This document shows, one piece after another, positions 46,017 to 54,229 of a stretch of DNA of 64,000 bases (positions are counted from its first letter, which is position 1; every line of letters begins with the position of its first letter). Made by a program: the position numbers and the translations under genes. A model generated the notes under the pieces. The model saw nothing but the letters and a program-made list of their open reading frames with translations, searched no databases and was not told the origin of the DNA. Origin of the DNA: an uncultured Candidatus Melainabacteria bacterium (GTDB lineage Bacteria; Cyanobacteriota; Vampirovibrionia; Gastranaerophilales; Gastranaerophilaceae); assembly GCA_934693165.1 (NCBI GenBank), contig CAKUUX010000006.1:1-64000 (forward strand), in the 5' to 3' direction.

Positions 46017-46418
46017 CTACCAAGTAGTTAAAGTTTTTAAAGCATCTTTCTTTTGTTGAATTTTCTTTTGGGCTGCTTTTTTTCTTTCTTGGTCTTTTTT
46101 CTTTTGAGCTTCAACTTTTGCTTTAGCTTTTGCTTTTTCAGCTTTGATTTTATCTTCTCGAGCTTGTTGTTCTTTTTTTAGTCTTGCTTTTTCAGCTTCA
46201 ACTTTTGCTTTTGCTTCTGCTTGTTTTTTTGCTTGTGCTTCTCTTGCTGCTTTTGCTTTCTTTTCATTTTCTGCTTGTTGTGCTCTTGCTTTCTTTTCAG
46301 CATCTACAATTTTTTGAGTTTTGCTTTGAACAAATTTTTCTGTATAAGTTTCTGCTGCGATAGCTGTTGTAGCAAATACCATAGAAACTAAACATACTGC
46401 TACTAATAATTTTCTCAT
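46017..46418 (-). CDS. exported Lys/Ala-rich coiled-coil protein
   Basis: 133 aa. Signal peptide MRKLLVAVCLVSMVFATTAIAA, then almost entirely Lys, Ala, Glu and Gln (KKARAQQAENEKKAKAAREA), forming a long single helix or coiled coil. AGGAG precedes the ATG. Possibly a periplasmic spacer or envelope-binding protein; no domain recognised. Confidence 0.75.
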   Translation of the reverse strand: MRKLLVAVCLVSMVFATTAIAAETYTEKFVQSKTQKIVDAEKKARAQQAENEKKAKAAREAQAKKQAEAKAKVEAEKARLKKEQQAREDKIKAEKAKAKAKVEAQKKKDQERKKAAQKKIQQKKDALKTLTTW

Positions 46419-46500
46419 AATTTTATCTCCTTATTTCGACGAAATTATATTATCTTAAAATTTCCTTTATTTCAAGTTTTTTTAATATATAATATATTAT

Positions 46501-47238
46501 ATGGAACGTAAAACAGTAAATTTATTGAACTTTCCAATAGATACCTTTAGTACAGAAGATGCTTTTAAATACGCAAAAACTTTACTTGACGGTTCAAAAA
46601 GTTCACACATTGTAACAATAAATCCAGAAATCATTGAATCAGCTAAAAAGAATTCTCATCTTGAAAGAATTCTAAAAGAGGCTGAACTTGTTGTTGCAGA
46701 CGGAATAGGTATCAAAATTGGATTATTAATAAAAGGTCAAAAAGTAGATAGAATTGCAGGAATAGATTTTGCAAAAAGACTTGTTGAAGAAGCAGCAAAA
46801 TCAGGTATTCCTACAGCTTTAGTTGGTGCAAAACAAGAGGTTCTTGAAAAAGCTACTGAAACTCTTTTAAAGAATAATTCGGGCTTAAATCTTGTTTATA
46901 CACACAACGGATATTTTGAAAATAATTCTGAAATCATAAATGAATTGAAAGAAAAATCTCCAAAATTATTGCTTGTAGCAATGGGAGCTCCAAAACAAGA
47001 AGAATTTATTTATGAAGCAAAAAATGTACTTCCTTCAACACTTATGATTGGTATTGGTGGAAGTTTTGATGTTTGGGCAGGTAACGTAAAACGTGCTCCA
47101 AAAATTTGGCAAAAATTAGGACTAGAATGGTTGTACAGAACAATTAAACAACCAGAAAGATTTAAAAGAATCTTTCCAACTTTGCCTATATTTATTTGTA
47201 GTATAATTGAAGAACAATATTTGAAAAAAGGGGTTTAA
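46501..47238 (+). CDS. WecG/TagA/CpsF-family glycosyltransferase (GT26)
   Basis: 245 aa. Motifs: VTINPEIIESAKK, VVADGIGIKIG with catalytic Asp, GAKQEVLE, HNGYF, LVAMGAPKQEEFI and GIGGSFDVWAGNVKRAP. It transfers a sugar to a lipid-linked carbohydrate in surface polysaccharide synthesis. No Shine-Dalgarno; TATAAT (46488-46493) ends 7 bases before the ATG, suggesting a leaderless mRNA. It starts an operon with tkt and the deaminase. Confidence 0.92.
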   Translation: MERKTVNLLNFPIDTFSTEDAFKYAKTLLDGSKSSHIVTINPEIIESAKKNSHLERILKEAELVVADGIGIKIGLLIKGQKVDRIAGIDFAKRLVEEAAKSGIPTALVGAKQEVLEKATETLLKNNSGLNLVYTHNGYFENNSEIINELKEKSPKLLLVAMGAPKQEEFIYEAKNVLPSTLMIGIGGSFDVWAGNVKRAPKIWQKLGLEWLYRTIKQPERFKRIFPTLPIFICSIIEEQYLKKGV

Positions 47239-47239
47239 T

Positions 47240-48049
47240 ATGTTAGAACAAAAAGAAATCGATGAATTAAAAGATTTATGTAAACAAAATAGAAGAAATG
47301 TTTTAAAAATGGTAAATCATGCTAAATCAGGTCACTGTGGTGGTGCTTTATCAGCAGTAGAAATTTTAACTACTTTATACCAAAAAGTTATGAATGTTTC
47401 TCCAGAATGGAAAGAAGATAGAGATAGATTCATCCTTTCAAAAGGTCATGCATCAGCAATTCTATACTCTGTATTATCACAAAAAGGTTTCTTCCCTGCA
47501 GAAGAATTAATGACATTTAGAATTTTTGGTTCAAGATTACAAGGTCACCCAAACAATCACTTACCTGGTGTTGAAGTTGCAACAGGTTCTCTAGGTCAAG
47601 GTTTATCAATGGGCTGTGGTATGGCTATCGGTCTTAAATTAGACAAAAAACCATCTCACGTATTTGTATATCTTGGTGATGGCGAATTACAAGAAGGTTC
47701 TTGTTGGGAAGCATTTATGCAAGCTCCTCACAGAGGTTTAAATAACTTAACAGCTATCATTGATAGAAATATGCTACAAATCGACGGCGATGTTGAAAAA
47801 GTAAAAGCTTTAGAACCTTTAGCAGACAAATTAAGAGCTTTCAATTGGAACGTTGTAGAAATCGACGGTCACAATATTGAAGAAGTTTACGAAGCATTAA
47901 TGGCTTCTAAAACAGCTGACAAACCAACTGCAATTATTGCTCACACTACAAAAGGTAAAGGTGTTTCATTTATGGAAAACCAAGCAGGATGGCACGGTAA
48001 AGCTCCTAATGATGAAGAATTAGAAAAAGCTTTAGCAGAATTAGCATAA
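47240..48049 (+). CDS. transketolase, N-terminal (TPP-binding) subunit
   Basis: 269 aa. HAKSGHCGGALS, ILSKGHASAILY, TGSLGQGLSMGCGMAIG and YLGDGELQEGSCWE (the TPP motif GDGE) are diagnostic. It covers only the N-terminal half; the C-terminal subunit that completes split transketolases is not next to it nor elsewhere in this window. One base separates it from wecG; the deaminase follows after 21 bp. Confidence 0.92.
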   Translation: MLEQKEIDELKDLCKQNRRNVLKMVNHAKSGHCGGALSAVEILTTLYQKVMNVSPEWKEDRDRFILSKGHASAILYSVLSQKGFFPAEELMTFRIFGSRLQGHPNNHLPGVEVATGSLGQGLSMGCGMAIGLKLDKKPSHVFVYLGDGELQEGSCWEAFMQAPHRGLNNLTAIIDRNMLQIDGDVEKVKALEPLADKLRAFNWNVVEIDGHNIEEVYEALMASKTADKPTAIIAHTTKGKGVSFMENQAGWHGKAPNDEELEKALAELA

Positions 48050-48070
48050 AATAGGAAAAGGAATATAAGT

Positions 48071-48685
48071 ATGAAAAAGACATTATTAATTTTAACAGCA
48101 ATGTTGTTCGTTGGATTTACAGCTCCAGCTTTTTCAGCTGAAACAGTAAACACAATGACAATGTCTGCTGATGAAAAATTACAAGCAGAAAAAATTATTA
48201 TGGAATTACACAACTATAATAATGAAAAAATGAAAGAAGGCTATGGACCATTTGTTGCAGCGATTTACGATAAAAACGGTAACTTAGTTGCAAAAACTGC
48301 AAACACAGTTGTAAAAGACAAATGTCCTTTACATCACGCAGAAATGAACTGTATTAAAGCAGCATGCGAAAAACTTGGCACTTACGACTTATCAAACAAA
48401 GGTTTAAAAATGTATGTTACAGCTGAACCTTGTGTAATGTGTGCAGGTGGTATTATGTGGTCTGGTATCGACACAGTTTATTACAGTGTAAATTCTAAAG
48501 ACGTTCAAAAATTAACTGGTTTTGATGAAGGCTACAAACCATTATTATGGAAAGCTCAATTCAAAAAACGTGGTATCAACTTATATGGTGGTATTGAAGA
48601 ATCAGCTGGTAGAGCATCTTTAGATAAATACGTTTTAGATGGTCACAAAGTTTACAAACCAGAAAGACAAGATAACAACGACTAA
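48071..48685 (+). CDS. exported cytidine/guanine deaminase-like protein
   Basis: 204 aa. Residues 1-23 are a clear signal peptide (KKTLLILTAMLFVGFTAPAFSA). The rest is a zinc-dependent nucleoside/base deaminase: His89-Ala-Glu91 and Pro120-Cys121-x-x-Cys124 give the zinc ligands and proton shuttle, with the TadA/guanine-deaminase spacing and YYSVNSKDV region. Export of such an enzyme is unusual; nucleobase scavenging in the periplasm is a possible role. AGGAATA lies upstream of the ATG. Confidence 0.85.
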   Translation: MKKTLLILTAMLFVGFTAPAFSAETVNTMTMSADEKLQAEKIIMELHNYNNEKMKEGYGPFVAAIYDKNGNLVAKTANTVVKDKCPLHHAEMNCIKAACEKLGTYDLSNKGLKMYVTAEPCVMCAGGIMWSGIDTVYYSVNSKDVQKLTGFDEGYKPLLWKAQFKKRGINLYGGIEESAGRASLDKYVLDGHKVYKPERQDNND

Positions 48686-48690
48686 TTATT

Positions 48691-48747
48691 GTTGGGGTAA
48701 AACCCCAACCTACAAAACAAAAAGAGGTGTCGAAAGACATCTCTTTT
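48691..48747. terminator. two hairpins ending the wecG-tkt-deaminase operon
   Basis: GTTGGGG/CCCCAAC (48691-48709) is followed by AAAAGAGGTGTC/GACATCTCTTTT (48720-48747) with a GAAA tetraloop and a T-run. Further small hairpins (TTGCCCAT/ATGGGCAA at 48767-48783 and AAGGTTGT/ACAACCTT at 48791-48817) lie toward the next gene. Confidence 0.85.
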
Positions 48748-48859
48748 TTGCTATATAAATAAAATTTTGCCCATAAAATGGGCAATAAAAAAGGTTGTCG
48801 TTTAAACACACACAACCTTGAAAATTAATAGGGAAAGGGAAAATTATATTGTTAAAATT

Positions 48860-49267
48860 TTATGCAGCTTTGATAAATAAGTAACCTGTTTTTTTATCAG
48901 TAGCTGAGAATTTGTTAGCGAAAGGATTTTCGCCATTAATTTCTTCCATTACTTGAGAAGCAACACCAGCGATTGCAGTTGAAGTTTCTTGTAATGTTAC
49001 TGTAGCTGCTTGAGTATTTAAGTATCTTAATTTTGCAGCTAAGTTATTATTTATTTGAATTTGTAAACCTGAGTTATTAAGTGCGATTTGACGAGCTGTG
49101 TCAGAATCAACTTTACCTTTGTATAAATCAATACCAGTTATATCTCTAACTTTTGCTTGAGATGCAGTTGTTTGAATAGAAGCATTGTTGTAAATATCTT
49201 TTGTTACAGATTTTAATGCTTTTACATCAACATCACTATGAGATTTTAAGCCAACGTTATAAGTCAT
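48860..49267 (-). CDS. small protein of unknown family, 135 aa
   Basis: No signal peptide. Ser/Thr/Asn/Gln/Ala-rich helical sequence (DIYNNASIQTTASQAK, LRYLNTQAATVTLQE). NPFANKF occurs near the C-terminus; a related NPFSSL occurs in the protein at 49521, and both have a QTQAA/NTQAA segment, so they may be distant relatives. No catalytic motif. The 253-bp upstream region holds its promoter and a terminator facing the next gene. Confidence 0.65.
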   Translation of the reverse strand: MTYNVGLKSHSDVDVKALKSVTKDIYNNASIQTTASQAKVRDITGIDLYKGKVDSDTARQIALNNSGLQIQINNNLAAKLRYLNTQAATVTLQETSTAIAGVASQVMEEINGENPFANKFSATDKKTGYLFIKAA

Positions 49268-49433
49268 CTTGTCCCTAACTGATTTTGTTTATCCCTTACA
49301 TATTATGTATCGGTTCAAAACCATGATTTCTTTAGGGTTTTGACTTATTCTGTTAATATTTTGTTACAATTAAAATATATTCGTATCTTTTATTATTTAA
49401 AATAAATAATGGAAGTAAAAAACTCTTCTATAA

Positions 49434-49464
49434 AGAAAAGACACTTTTAAAAAGTGTCTTTTCT
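49434..49464. terminator. hairpin terminator
   Basis: A perfect 15-bp stem, AGAAAAGACACTTTT paired with AAAAGTGTCTTTTCT, lies downstream of the 49521 gene. Confidence 0.8.
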
Positions 49465-49502
49465 GTCATAATTCACATTCGTCTAATAAAACTTTTGTTT
49501 GA

Positions 49503-49515
49503 GCCTCTGCTCACT
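49503..49515 (-). repeat. third copy of the GC-rich stop-codon-abutting motif
   Basis: GCCTCTGCTCACT lies directly beyond the stop of the minus-strand gene at 49521, as does its relative at 45999-46011 beyond the stop of the 46017 gene. Confidence 0.55.
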
Positions 49516-49520
49516 CGCGT

Positions 49521-49973
49521 TTACGCACGAGCACTATAAGCAGAAATTGCAGCTTGTGTTTGCATAAAGTTTAATTTTTGCATTAACCCTGCGCTTCCAC
49601 CGATTTGTTTACGAGCTTGCAACATAATATTTTCTTGAATTGATTGAGTTTGCAATTCATTTTCAAGATCAATCCTATGTTTCAAAGAAATCTTTTTGAC
49701 ATCTTCTTTTTGTTTTGAATCTTGTTTATTGCTTGAATAATCAAGACCAGAAGAAGATGATGAAGAAGCATCTTGGTTTGCACCAGCGATATTTAATGAT
49801 GAAAATGGATTAGAATTTTGTCTGAAAGATGCACGGGCTTCATTCATAACATCATTTTTCGCTACCAAAGCTGCTTTTTGTTGAGCGTTGTTAAAGATTT
49901 GATCTCTAACAGAATCAATAGCTGCTCTGTCAACTGTTCTAATGATATTTACGCTTGTTAAGCCTAATGACAT
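49521..49973 (-). CDS. small protein of unknown family, 150 aa
   Basis: No signal peptide. A helical N-terminal part (IDSVRDQIFNNAQQKAALVAKNDV), a Ser-rich linker (DASSSSSSGLDYSS) and a second helical part (QKLNFMQTQAAISAYS). Resembles the 48860 protein in composition and in the NPF and QAA segments. Could be a structural or phasin-like protein; no evidence beyond composition. Confidence 0.65.
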   Translation of the reverse strand: MSLGLTSVNIIRTVDRAAIDSVRDQIFNNAQQKAALVAKNDVMNEARASFRQNSNPFSSLNIAGANQDASSSSSSGLDYSSNKQDSKQKEDVKKISLKHRIDLENELQTQSIQENIMLQARKQIGGSAGLMQKLNFMQTQAAISAYSARA

Positions 49974-50071
49974 ATAATTCTATAATCCTCTTAAATATCT
50001 CTTACTTTAATAAAGTAATATTTGTTAAAATAATTGCCTATTTTTGAGGAGTTTTGTAAAGAATGTTACGA

Positions 50072-50098
50072 AAAGGGCGAGCCAAAAGCTCGCCCTTT
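50072..50098 (-). terminator. terminator of the Cys-rich gene
   Basis: AAAGGGCGAGC pairs with GCTCGCCCTTT (11 bp, 5-base loop). Confidence 0.82.
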
Positions 50099-50115
50099 AA
50101 CATAAATTAATAAAA

Positions 50116-50685
50116 TTATTTATTACATTTGCAAGGTTTGCAACAATATTTAGCGCCCTTTTTCACTCTATAGTTCATTTCGCGCTTAATTTTTCTATAT
50201 TCTGATTTTTGGTCAGATTTTAAGATTTGTTTAAATTCTTTATCAACACATCTCATAGTTTTCTTAAGTTGTTTAAATTCTTGTTTTAAGACTTTTTCTT
50301 GAGAACGAACGTCTTTTTTATCTAAACATGAAGCTTGAATTTTTTCACATAAACATTTGTGAGCAGATTTAGCCGCTTCTTTTTCATTATCAATAGCAGT
50401 TTTATAAGCATTTTCGATATTTTTGGCTTGCTGTCTTTGGCAAGTATCGAGATTTAAACGGCAATAAAGTTCGTCACGTTTCTTTTCCCAACAAGTTGTG
50501 TTGCAAGGATTTGCTTCAGCTTGGTCATGACAAGTTTGACACTTGTTGCAGTCATCAAATTTGTTTTCGCAACCACAATTAGAATTGGCTAAGGGCTCAA
50601 AGTTTGGACAACATTCAGCAAAAGCAGAAGTTGCCGATAAAGACATTAGTGATGTTAAACCTAACATTAAAAACAATTTTTTCAT
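50116..50685 (-). CDS. exported Cys-rich helical protein, Spy-like composition
   Basis: 189 aa. Signal peptide MKKLFLMLGLTSLMSLSATSAFA. 22 Cys residues overall, dense at both ends (ECCPNF, CGCENK, CNKCQTC; CCKPCKCNK). The central helices (LNLDTCQRQQAKNIENAYK, FKQILKSDQKSEYRKIKREM) follow the LTxxQ pattern of Spy/CpxP-type periplasmic chaperones and metal-resistance proteins. That resemblance is weak. AGGAGG precedes the ATG. Confidence 0.7.
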   Translation of the reverse strand: MKKLFLMLGLTSLMSLSATSAFAECCPNFEPLANSNCGCENKFDDCNKCQTCHDQAEANPCNTTCWEKKRDELYCRLNLDTCQRQQAKNIENAYKTAIDNEKEAAKSAHKCLCEKIQASCLDKKDVRSQEKVLKQEFKQLKKTMRCVDKEFKQILKSDQKSEYRKIKREMNYRVKKGAKYCCKPCKCNK

Positions 50686-50817
50686 AATTTTCCTCCTTAT
50701 TGATATACATTAATTGTACGTATAGAGCGAGAAAAACCTATATACATGTGGGTATAAATTTTAATAGACATGTGGATAAAAAAAATAAAAAAGTTTTAAG
50801 AAAAATAAAAAAGGGTA

Positions 50818-50846
50818 TTTACAAAAAAAATTTTTCTTTATATAAT
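50818..50846 (+). promoter_or_regulatory. promoter of tRNA-Ala
   Basis: TTTACA (50818-50823) and TATAAT (50841-50846) separated by 17 bp, 32 bases upstream of the tRNA 5' end. A poly-A/T tract fills the spacer. Confidence 0.75.
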
Positions 50847-50878
50847 AGACATACGAACGAACCGTTCACCACAAATGT

Positions 50879-50954
50879 GGGGGATTAGCTCAGCTGGTAG
50901 AGCACCTGCTTTGCACGCAGGGGGTCAGGAGTTCGAATCTCCTATCCTCCACCA
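50879..50954 (+). tRNA. tRNA-Ala (anticodon TGC)
   Basis: Acceptor GGGGGAT/ATCCTCC (one G-T pair), D-arm GCTCAGCTGGTAGAGC, anticodon stem CCTGC/GCAGG with loop TTTGCAC (anticodon TGC), T-arm AGGAG-TTCGAAT-CTCCT, discriminator A and an encoded CCA. The 3' part is duplicated at 59111-59170 and marks the insertion site of the integrative element. Confidence 0.96.
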
Positions 50955-50991
50955 ATTAAAAAAAGAGGCGAAAGCCTCTTTTTTATTGCAA
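50932..50991 (+). repeat. attL-like 60-bp direct repeat
   Basis: Identical, base for base, to 59111-59170. It begins TTCGAATCTCC (T-loop of tRNA-Ala), includes the CCA end and the whole downstream terminator hairpin, and ends ATTGCAA. Integration therefore restores an intact tRNA gene and its terminator. Confidence 0.93.
50961..50982 (+). terminator. terminator of tRNA-Ala (inside attL)
   Basis: AAAAGAGGC pairs with GCCTCTTTT around a GAAA tetraloop. An identical copy lies at 59140-59161 inside attR. Confidence 0.9.
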
Positions 50992-51038
50992 ATTTTTAGA
51001 ATTAAATTTTTAAATTTGTGTAAAAAATAATCCCAAAA

Positions 51039-51056
51039 GGGACTATTTTGGGACTA
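51039..51056. repeat. paired GGGACTA sites near the left end
   Basis: GGGACTA at 51039-51045 and at 51050-51056, 11 bp apart start to start. The same pair with the same spacing occurs at 58976-58993. Consistent with arm-type sites for the element's integrase or excisionase. Confidence 0.6.
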
Positions 51057-51073
51057 TTATAAAATTTTAAAAC

Positions 51074-51619
51074 TTAAAAAGCTTCCTTGTCTCCATATTC
51101 CCGTTCATATAACCATTCTTTATCTAACAAATGAGCACTCCTAAACGCACCAATAACCACAGATTTACTTTTTACCGTAGAATTTTTAGGAAACTTTAAT
51201 ATAGATGAACCCTCATAACTTTTTAAAATTTGATTTGAATAATATTTTAAATTGTATAATAAGTCTGCATCTGATTCTTCTAGTTCGAATGTACATATCT
51301 TTTTGGTTTCAGAAGTATAACAATCCCCTCTTTCTCCCTTTATTTTAATATTAGAAACTTTTCTGTCATCACTCACATCAAATGTTATTTCAAAAGCATA
51401 AAATTGAGGCATCTCTGTCCATTTTTTGAACACCAAATCGCTTACAAACTTATCGTAAAGATTTTCTTCCCATTGTTTCCAAGAAAGATTTTTATTATTG
51501 GATATGATTTTTGAAACATTACCATTTTTATTAGCTACAACTTTATATTTACTTTGGGCAATAGCCGTAGGTATTGTCAATAAAAAGGCTAAACAAACAC
51601 ATAGATATTTATTCTTCAT
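51074..51619 (-). CDS. exported TonB-C-terminal-like protein (island cargo)
   Basis: 181 aa. Signal peptide MKNKYLCVCLAFLLTIPTAIA. The body LSWKQWEENLYDKFVSDL...FYAFEITFDVSDDRKVSNIKI...YSNQILKSYEGSSILKFP follows a TonB_C-like pattern and is clearly related to the 52315 protein (QILKSYENTSILKFP). It has no proline-rich TonB linker. Last gene of the four-gene cargo operon. Role unknown. Confidence 0.6.
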   Translation of the reverse strand: MKNKYLCVCLAFLLTIPTAIAQSKYKVVANKNGNVSKIISNNKNLSWKQWEENLYDKFVSDLVFKKWTEMPQFYAFEITFDVSDDRKVSNIKIKGERGDCYTSETKKICTFELEESDADLLYNLKYYSNQILKSYEGSSILKFPKNSTVKSKSVVIGAFRSAHLLDKEWLYEREYGDKEAF

Positions 51620-51638
51620 TAAATTTTCTCCATTGTTT

Positions 51639-52313
51639 TTATTTTTCTACTTTTCCATTTGGTTTAATTCCTGAAATTTTAGTAAAGGTTCTAGCTTTAA
51701 TATCTTGTTTATTTTGCTCTAAAATAAATTCATTTATCTTTTTAGAATTATAAGGGCTTGCGTGTCTAGGAAAATCTTTTTTAGTAATGCTATAAACAAA
51801 TTTATTTTTTAATGACTTATTAATAATTTCTAGGTCTGCTATTTTAGATTTTGTACCCCAAGCACATAAAATATCTTTATCAGAATTTTTATTAATAAAT
51901 TCTTTAATAAATTTCTTATTTAACTTTTCAAAATTATTATCTTCAAAATTCTTTTCTGCTAAATCCCCATTGCTTTGAATCAAGGCAAAAGAATTTAGAA
52001 TTACAACTTTAGAATACCCTACAATATATGCCATTTTTATAACATTTTGAATTGTTCCATCAATATTTTTGTTAGGCTTAGTTTTATTAGAAGGATTCAT
52101 TAAAATTGAAATCAATGTTCCTTTTTTAGATAAAGGTTTATCAATATTAAATTCTAAATAATATCTATAACTATTTTCAGAATAATCATTATTTTCACAA
52201 ACACCAAAACCAGTTACACCAACTATATCAACTGTTGGGAGGTTAATATCATTTTTACATATTTCTACTTTTGCGTTTTTTATTTTTTCAAAAATATTAT
52301 TTAAGTCCATCAT
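51639..52313 (-). CDS. DUF1643 family protein (island cargo)
   Basis: 224 aa, cytoplasmic. KKGTLISILMNPSNKTKPN, DGTIQNVIKMAYIVGYSKVVILNSFAL and ILCAWGTKSKI follow the DUF1643 pattern (NPS, D-x-T, GY, N-S-F-A, WG). Two start codons are adjacent (MM). It lies between two TonB_C-like genes in the same operon. DUF1643 is a frequent passenger of mobile elements; its activity is unknown to me. Confidence 0.7.
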   Translation of the reverse strand: MMDLNNIFEKIKNAKVEICKNDINLPTVDIVGVTGFGVCENNDYSENSYRYYLEFNIDKPLSKKGTLISILMNPSNKTKPNKNIDGTIQNVIKMAYIVGYSKVVILNSFALIQSNGDLAEKNFEDNNFEKLNKKFIKEFINKNSDKDILCAWGTKSKIADLEIINKSLKNKFVYSITKKDFPRHASPYNSKKINEFILEQNKQDIKARTFTKISGIKPNGKVEK

Positions 52314-52314
52314 T

Positions 52315-52866
52315 TTATAGCTCCTTATTTTTCAGATTGTATAACTTCGTAATCGTCAGCAAAATCTTCTGGTCGAATATCTCCTTTATGCTTTCTGTAT
52401 TTGAAAATTCTATTTTTACAGGTTTGTTTTTTAATTTTGTATTTTGAGGAAATTTTAATATTGAAGTATTTTCATAACTTTTTAAAATTTGTTTTGTGTA
52501 AAGTCCTAAAATTTTTCTGTAACTATTTGGCTTACCCTCTACTTTTAAATTTGTAATCTTGCTATCATTTGTAACTTCAAAATTAATTAAAAAATGATAA
52601 TTATCAGGAATTGCACTGTTGGTTTTTAATGCTAAATCTCTGTAGAATTTATTATGTAAATTACTTTTCCATTGATTCCACCACAGAATTTCCGTCGTTG
52701 AAAGGTTCACATTTAAACTATCTGTTTCCTTATCAGTTTTTGTTATATCAGTTTTATCACTAGTTATCACAAGTGGTTTATGTAACTTTGGTGATAAAAT
52801 TGAAATACAAATCGTACTCCCCATAAGAATTAAAATAATAGTAATTATAAAAATTTTATAATTCAT
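52315..52866 (-). CDS. membrane-anchored TonB-C-terminal-like protein (island cargo)
   Basis: 183 aa. An N-terminal anchor (KIFIITIILILMGSTICISIL) is followed by the body ILWWNQWKSNLHNKFYRDL...HFLINFEVTNDSKITNLKV...KQILKSYENTSILKFP, paralogous to 51074. The start overlaps the upstream peptidase stop (ATGA), implying coupling. A signal-anchor rather than cleavable peptide is likely. Confidence 0.6.
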   Translation of the reverse strand: MNYKIFIITIILILMGSTICISILSPKLHKPLVITSDKTDITKTDKETDSLNVNLSTTEILWWNQWKSNLHNKFYRDLALKTNSAIPDNYHFLINFEVTNDSKITNLKVEGKPNSYRKILGLYTKQILKSYENTSILKFPQNTKLKNKPVKIEFSNTESIKEIFDQKILLTITKLYNLKNKEL

Positions 52867-54065
52867 AGTTTTTGTAAACCTCTTCTTTCTCTCTTTTTAG
52901 CTAATTCTATTTGTTTTTTCTCTATTCTTTCCAAATCTTTTTTTGTTCTTGAATTTAATTCTTCATTAATCAAATCCAATGCTTCCTGATAGGCAGGATT
53001 ATCCCATCCATGCTTAATTTCATTTGGATAATTGTATTCTATATAGTCATAACAATTTAAAATTCTTTTTGCTCCTGTAGGGTGGTCATAGAAAAACTCT
53101 ATATAATTTTCATCGCTAATTTTATAAAGAAGGGTTATCATAGCAAGTGGGTTATACCCTGCATTTGCTAAAATATCAACACCTGTTAAATCTGCTTCAT
53201 ATTCATCTTTTCTACTTATTTTATTAAATATACTTGCATTTACAATATTAACGGTATTTTCAGCCGAAATTTTTGCTTCAGAGTTACCTGTAGCATCAAT
53301 TAGAGTATTATTTACTTTTCTTAAAGCTTCTTCTGTAAATAAAGTATCTACAACAGCTCCTGCTACTTGAGTTATTGCTGAAAAAATTAGAAAAGGAACA
53401 TGTTTATCTAAATGAGCATTTGCAATGTGCCCCAATTCATGACTTAAAACGGCTGCGAGTTCTTCTGTATCATCTTCCCCGTCAATAACCTCTAATAAAC
53501 CCTTAAAAACAAATATTGTTTTTGTAGTATCCACATAAGCATTTACAACATCCTCATCAGATAACTCAAATTTAATATTTGGGGGTAAACCGTTATATCT
53601 TATTAATCGTTTACCTATTGCGTTTATTCTTTCTATAGAAAAAGAAGGATTATAGTTAAACGTTCTTTTCTGTGTTGTTTTATTTTTATTATTCTCTTTG
53701 TATCGGTAATCAAATGTGTATGTAATTCTTATCATATTTTCTGAAAACTCTTTTGGTAAAGGTGGAAAAGGTGATGATTTTTTAATGGCATAAAGAGCTT
53801 CTTCATCTGCAAGTTGAATACCTGAAGAATTAATTATTTTGCAGTCTAATAAAGTTCCGTTTTTGCCAATATCAAAACTTGTAACAATAACATATTTTTT
53901 ATTTACATCTGTCGGTTGCCAATTACTCTTAATCTTATTGTTAATTTTTGGGAGATATTTATCAAAAGGAGGAGCATATTTTGAGTTACTAGAGCTATTT
54001 TCTAATGCATTTGCCGAACCAGCAAAAATAAATAAAATATATATTATGACTAGTAATTTTTTCAA
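52863..54065 (-). CDS. TonB_C domain fused to M48 metalloprotease (island cargo)
   Basis: 400 aa. Signal peptide MKKLLVIIYILFIFAGSANA. Residues 35-125 are a TonB C-terminal domain (NKIKSNWQPTDV..., VIVTSFDIGKNGTLLDCKI, SSGIQLADEEALYAIKKSSPFPPLP). Residues 150-340 are an M48 peptidase: HELGHIANAH (His209, Glu210, His213) and the downstream Glu in KDEYEADLTGVDIL. A charged helical tail closes the protein. Exported or periplasmic. The fusion with TonB_C is unusual. First gene of the cargo operon. Confidence 0.75.
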   Translation of the reverse strand: MKKLLVIIYILFIFAGSANALENSSSNSKYAPPFDKYLPKINNKIKSNWQPTDVNKKYVIVTSFDIGKNGTLLDCKIINSSGIQLADEEALYAIKKSSPFPPLPKEFSENMIRITYTFDYRYKENNKNKTTQKRTFNYNPSFSIERINAIGKRLIRYNGLPPNIKFELSDEDVVNAYVDTTKTIFVFKGLLEVIDGEDDTEELAAVLSHELGHIANAHLDKHVPFLIFSAITQVAGAVVDTLFTEEALRKVNNTLIDATGNSEAKISAENTVNIVNASIFNKISRKDEYEADLTGVDILANAGYNPLAMITLLYKISDENYIEFFYDHPTGAKRILNCYDYIEYNYPNEIKHGWDNPAYQEALDLINEELNSRTKKDLERIEKKQIELAKKRERRGLQKL

Positions 54066-54229
54066 GACAACTCCTTTATTACACCTTATATGTAGAAATT
54101 AAACAAAAAATTCAACTGCGTAGGTTGATATTACATCAAATAATGTAGAAAATCAATATGAATTTAGCCAAATTATGTCCTTAATTTTATGCTTATAAGT
54201 TATATCATTTTTATAGGCAGGGAGGGGAA
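54066..54229. promoter_or_regulatory. divergent control region of the island
   Basis: 164 bp between the minus-strand cargo operon and the XRE gene. Small palindromes include ACATCAAATAATGT near 54132. A repressor gene placed here suggests control of both directions. No convincing -35/-10 pair was fixed. Confidence 0.4.
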
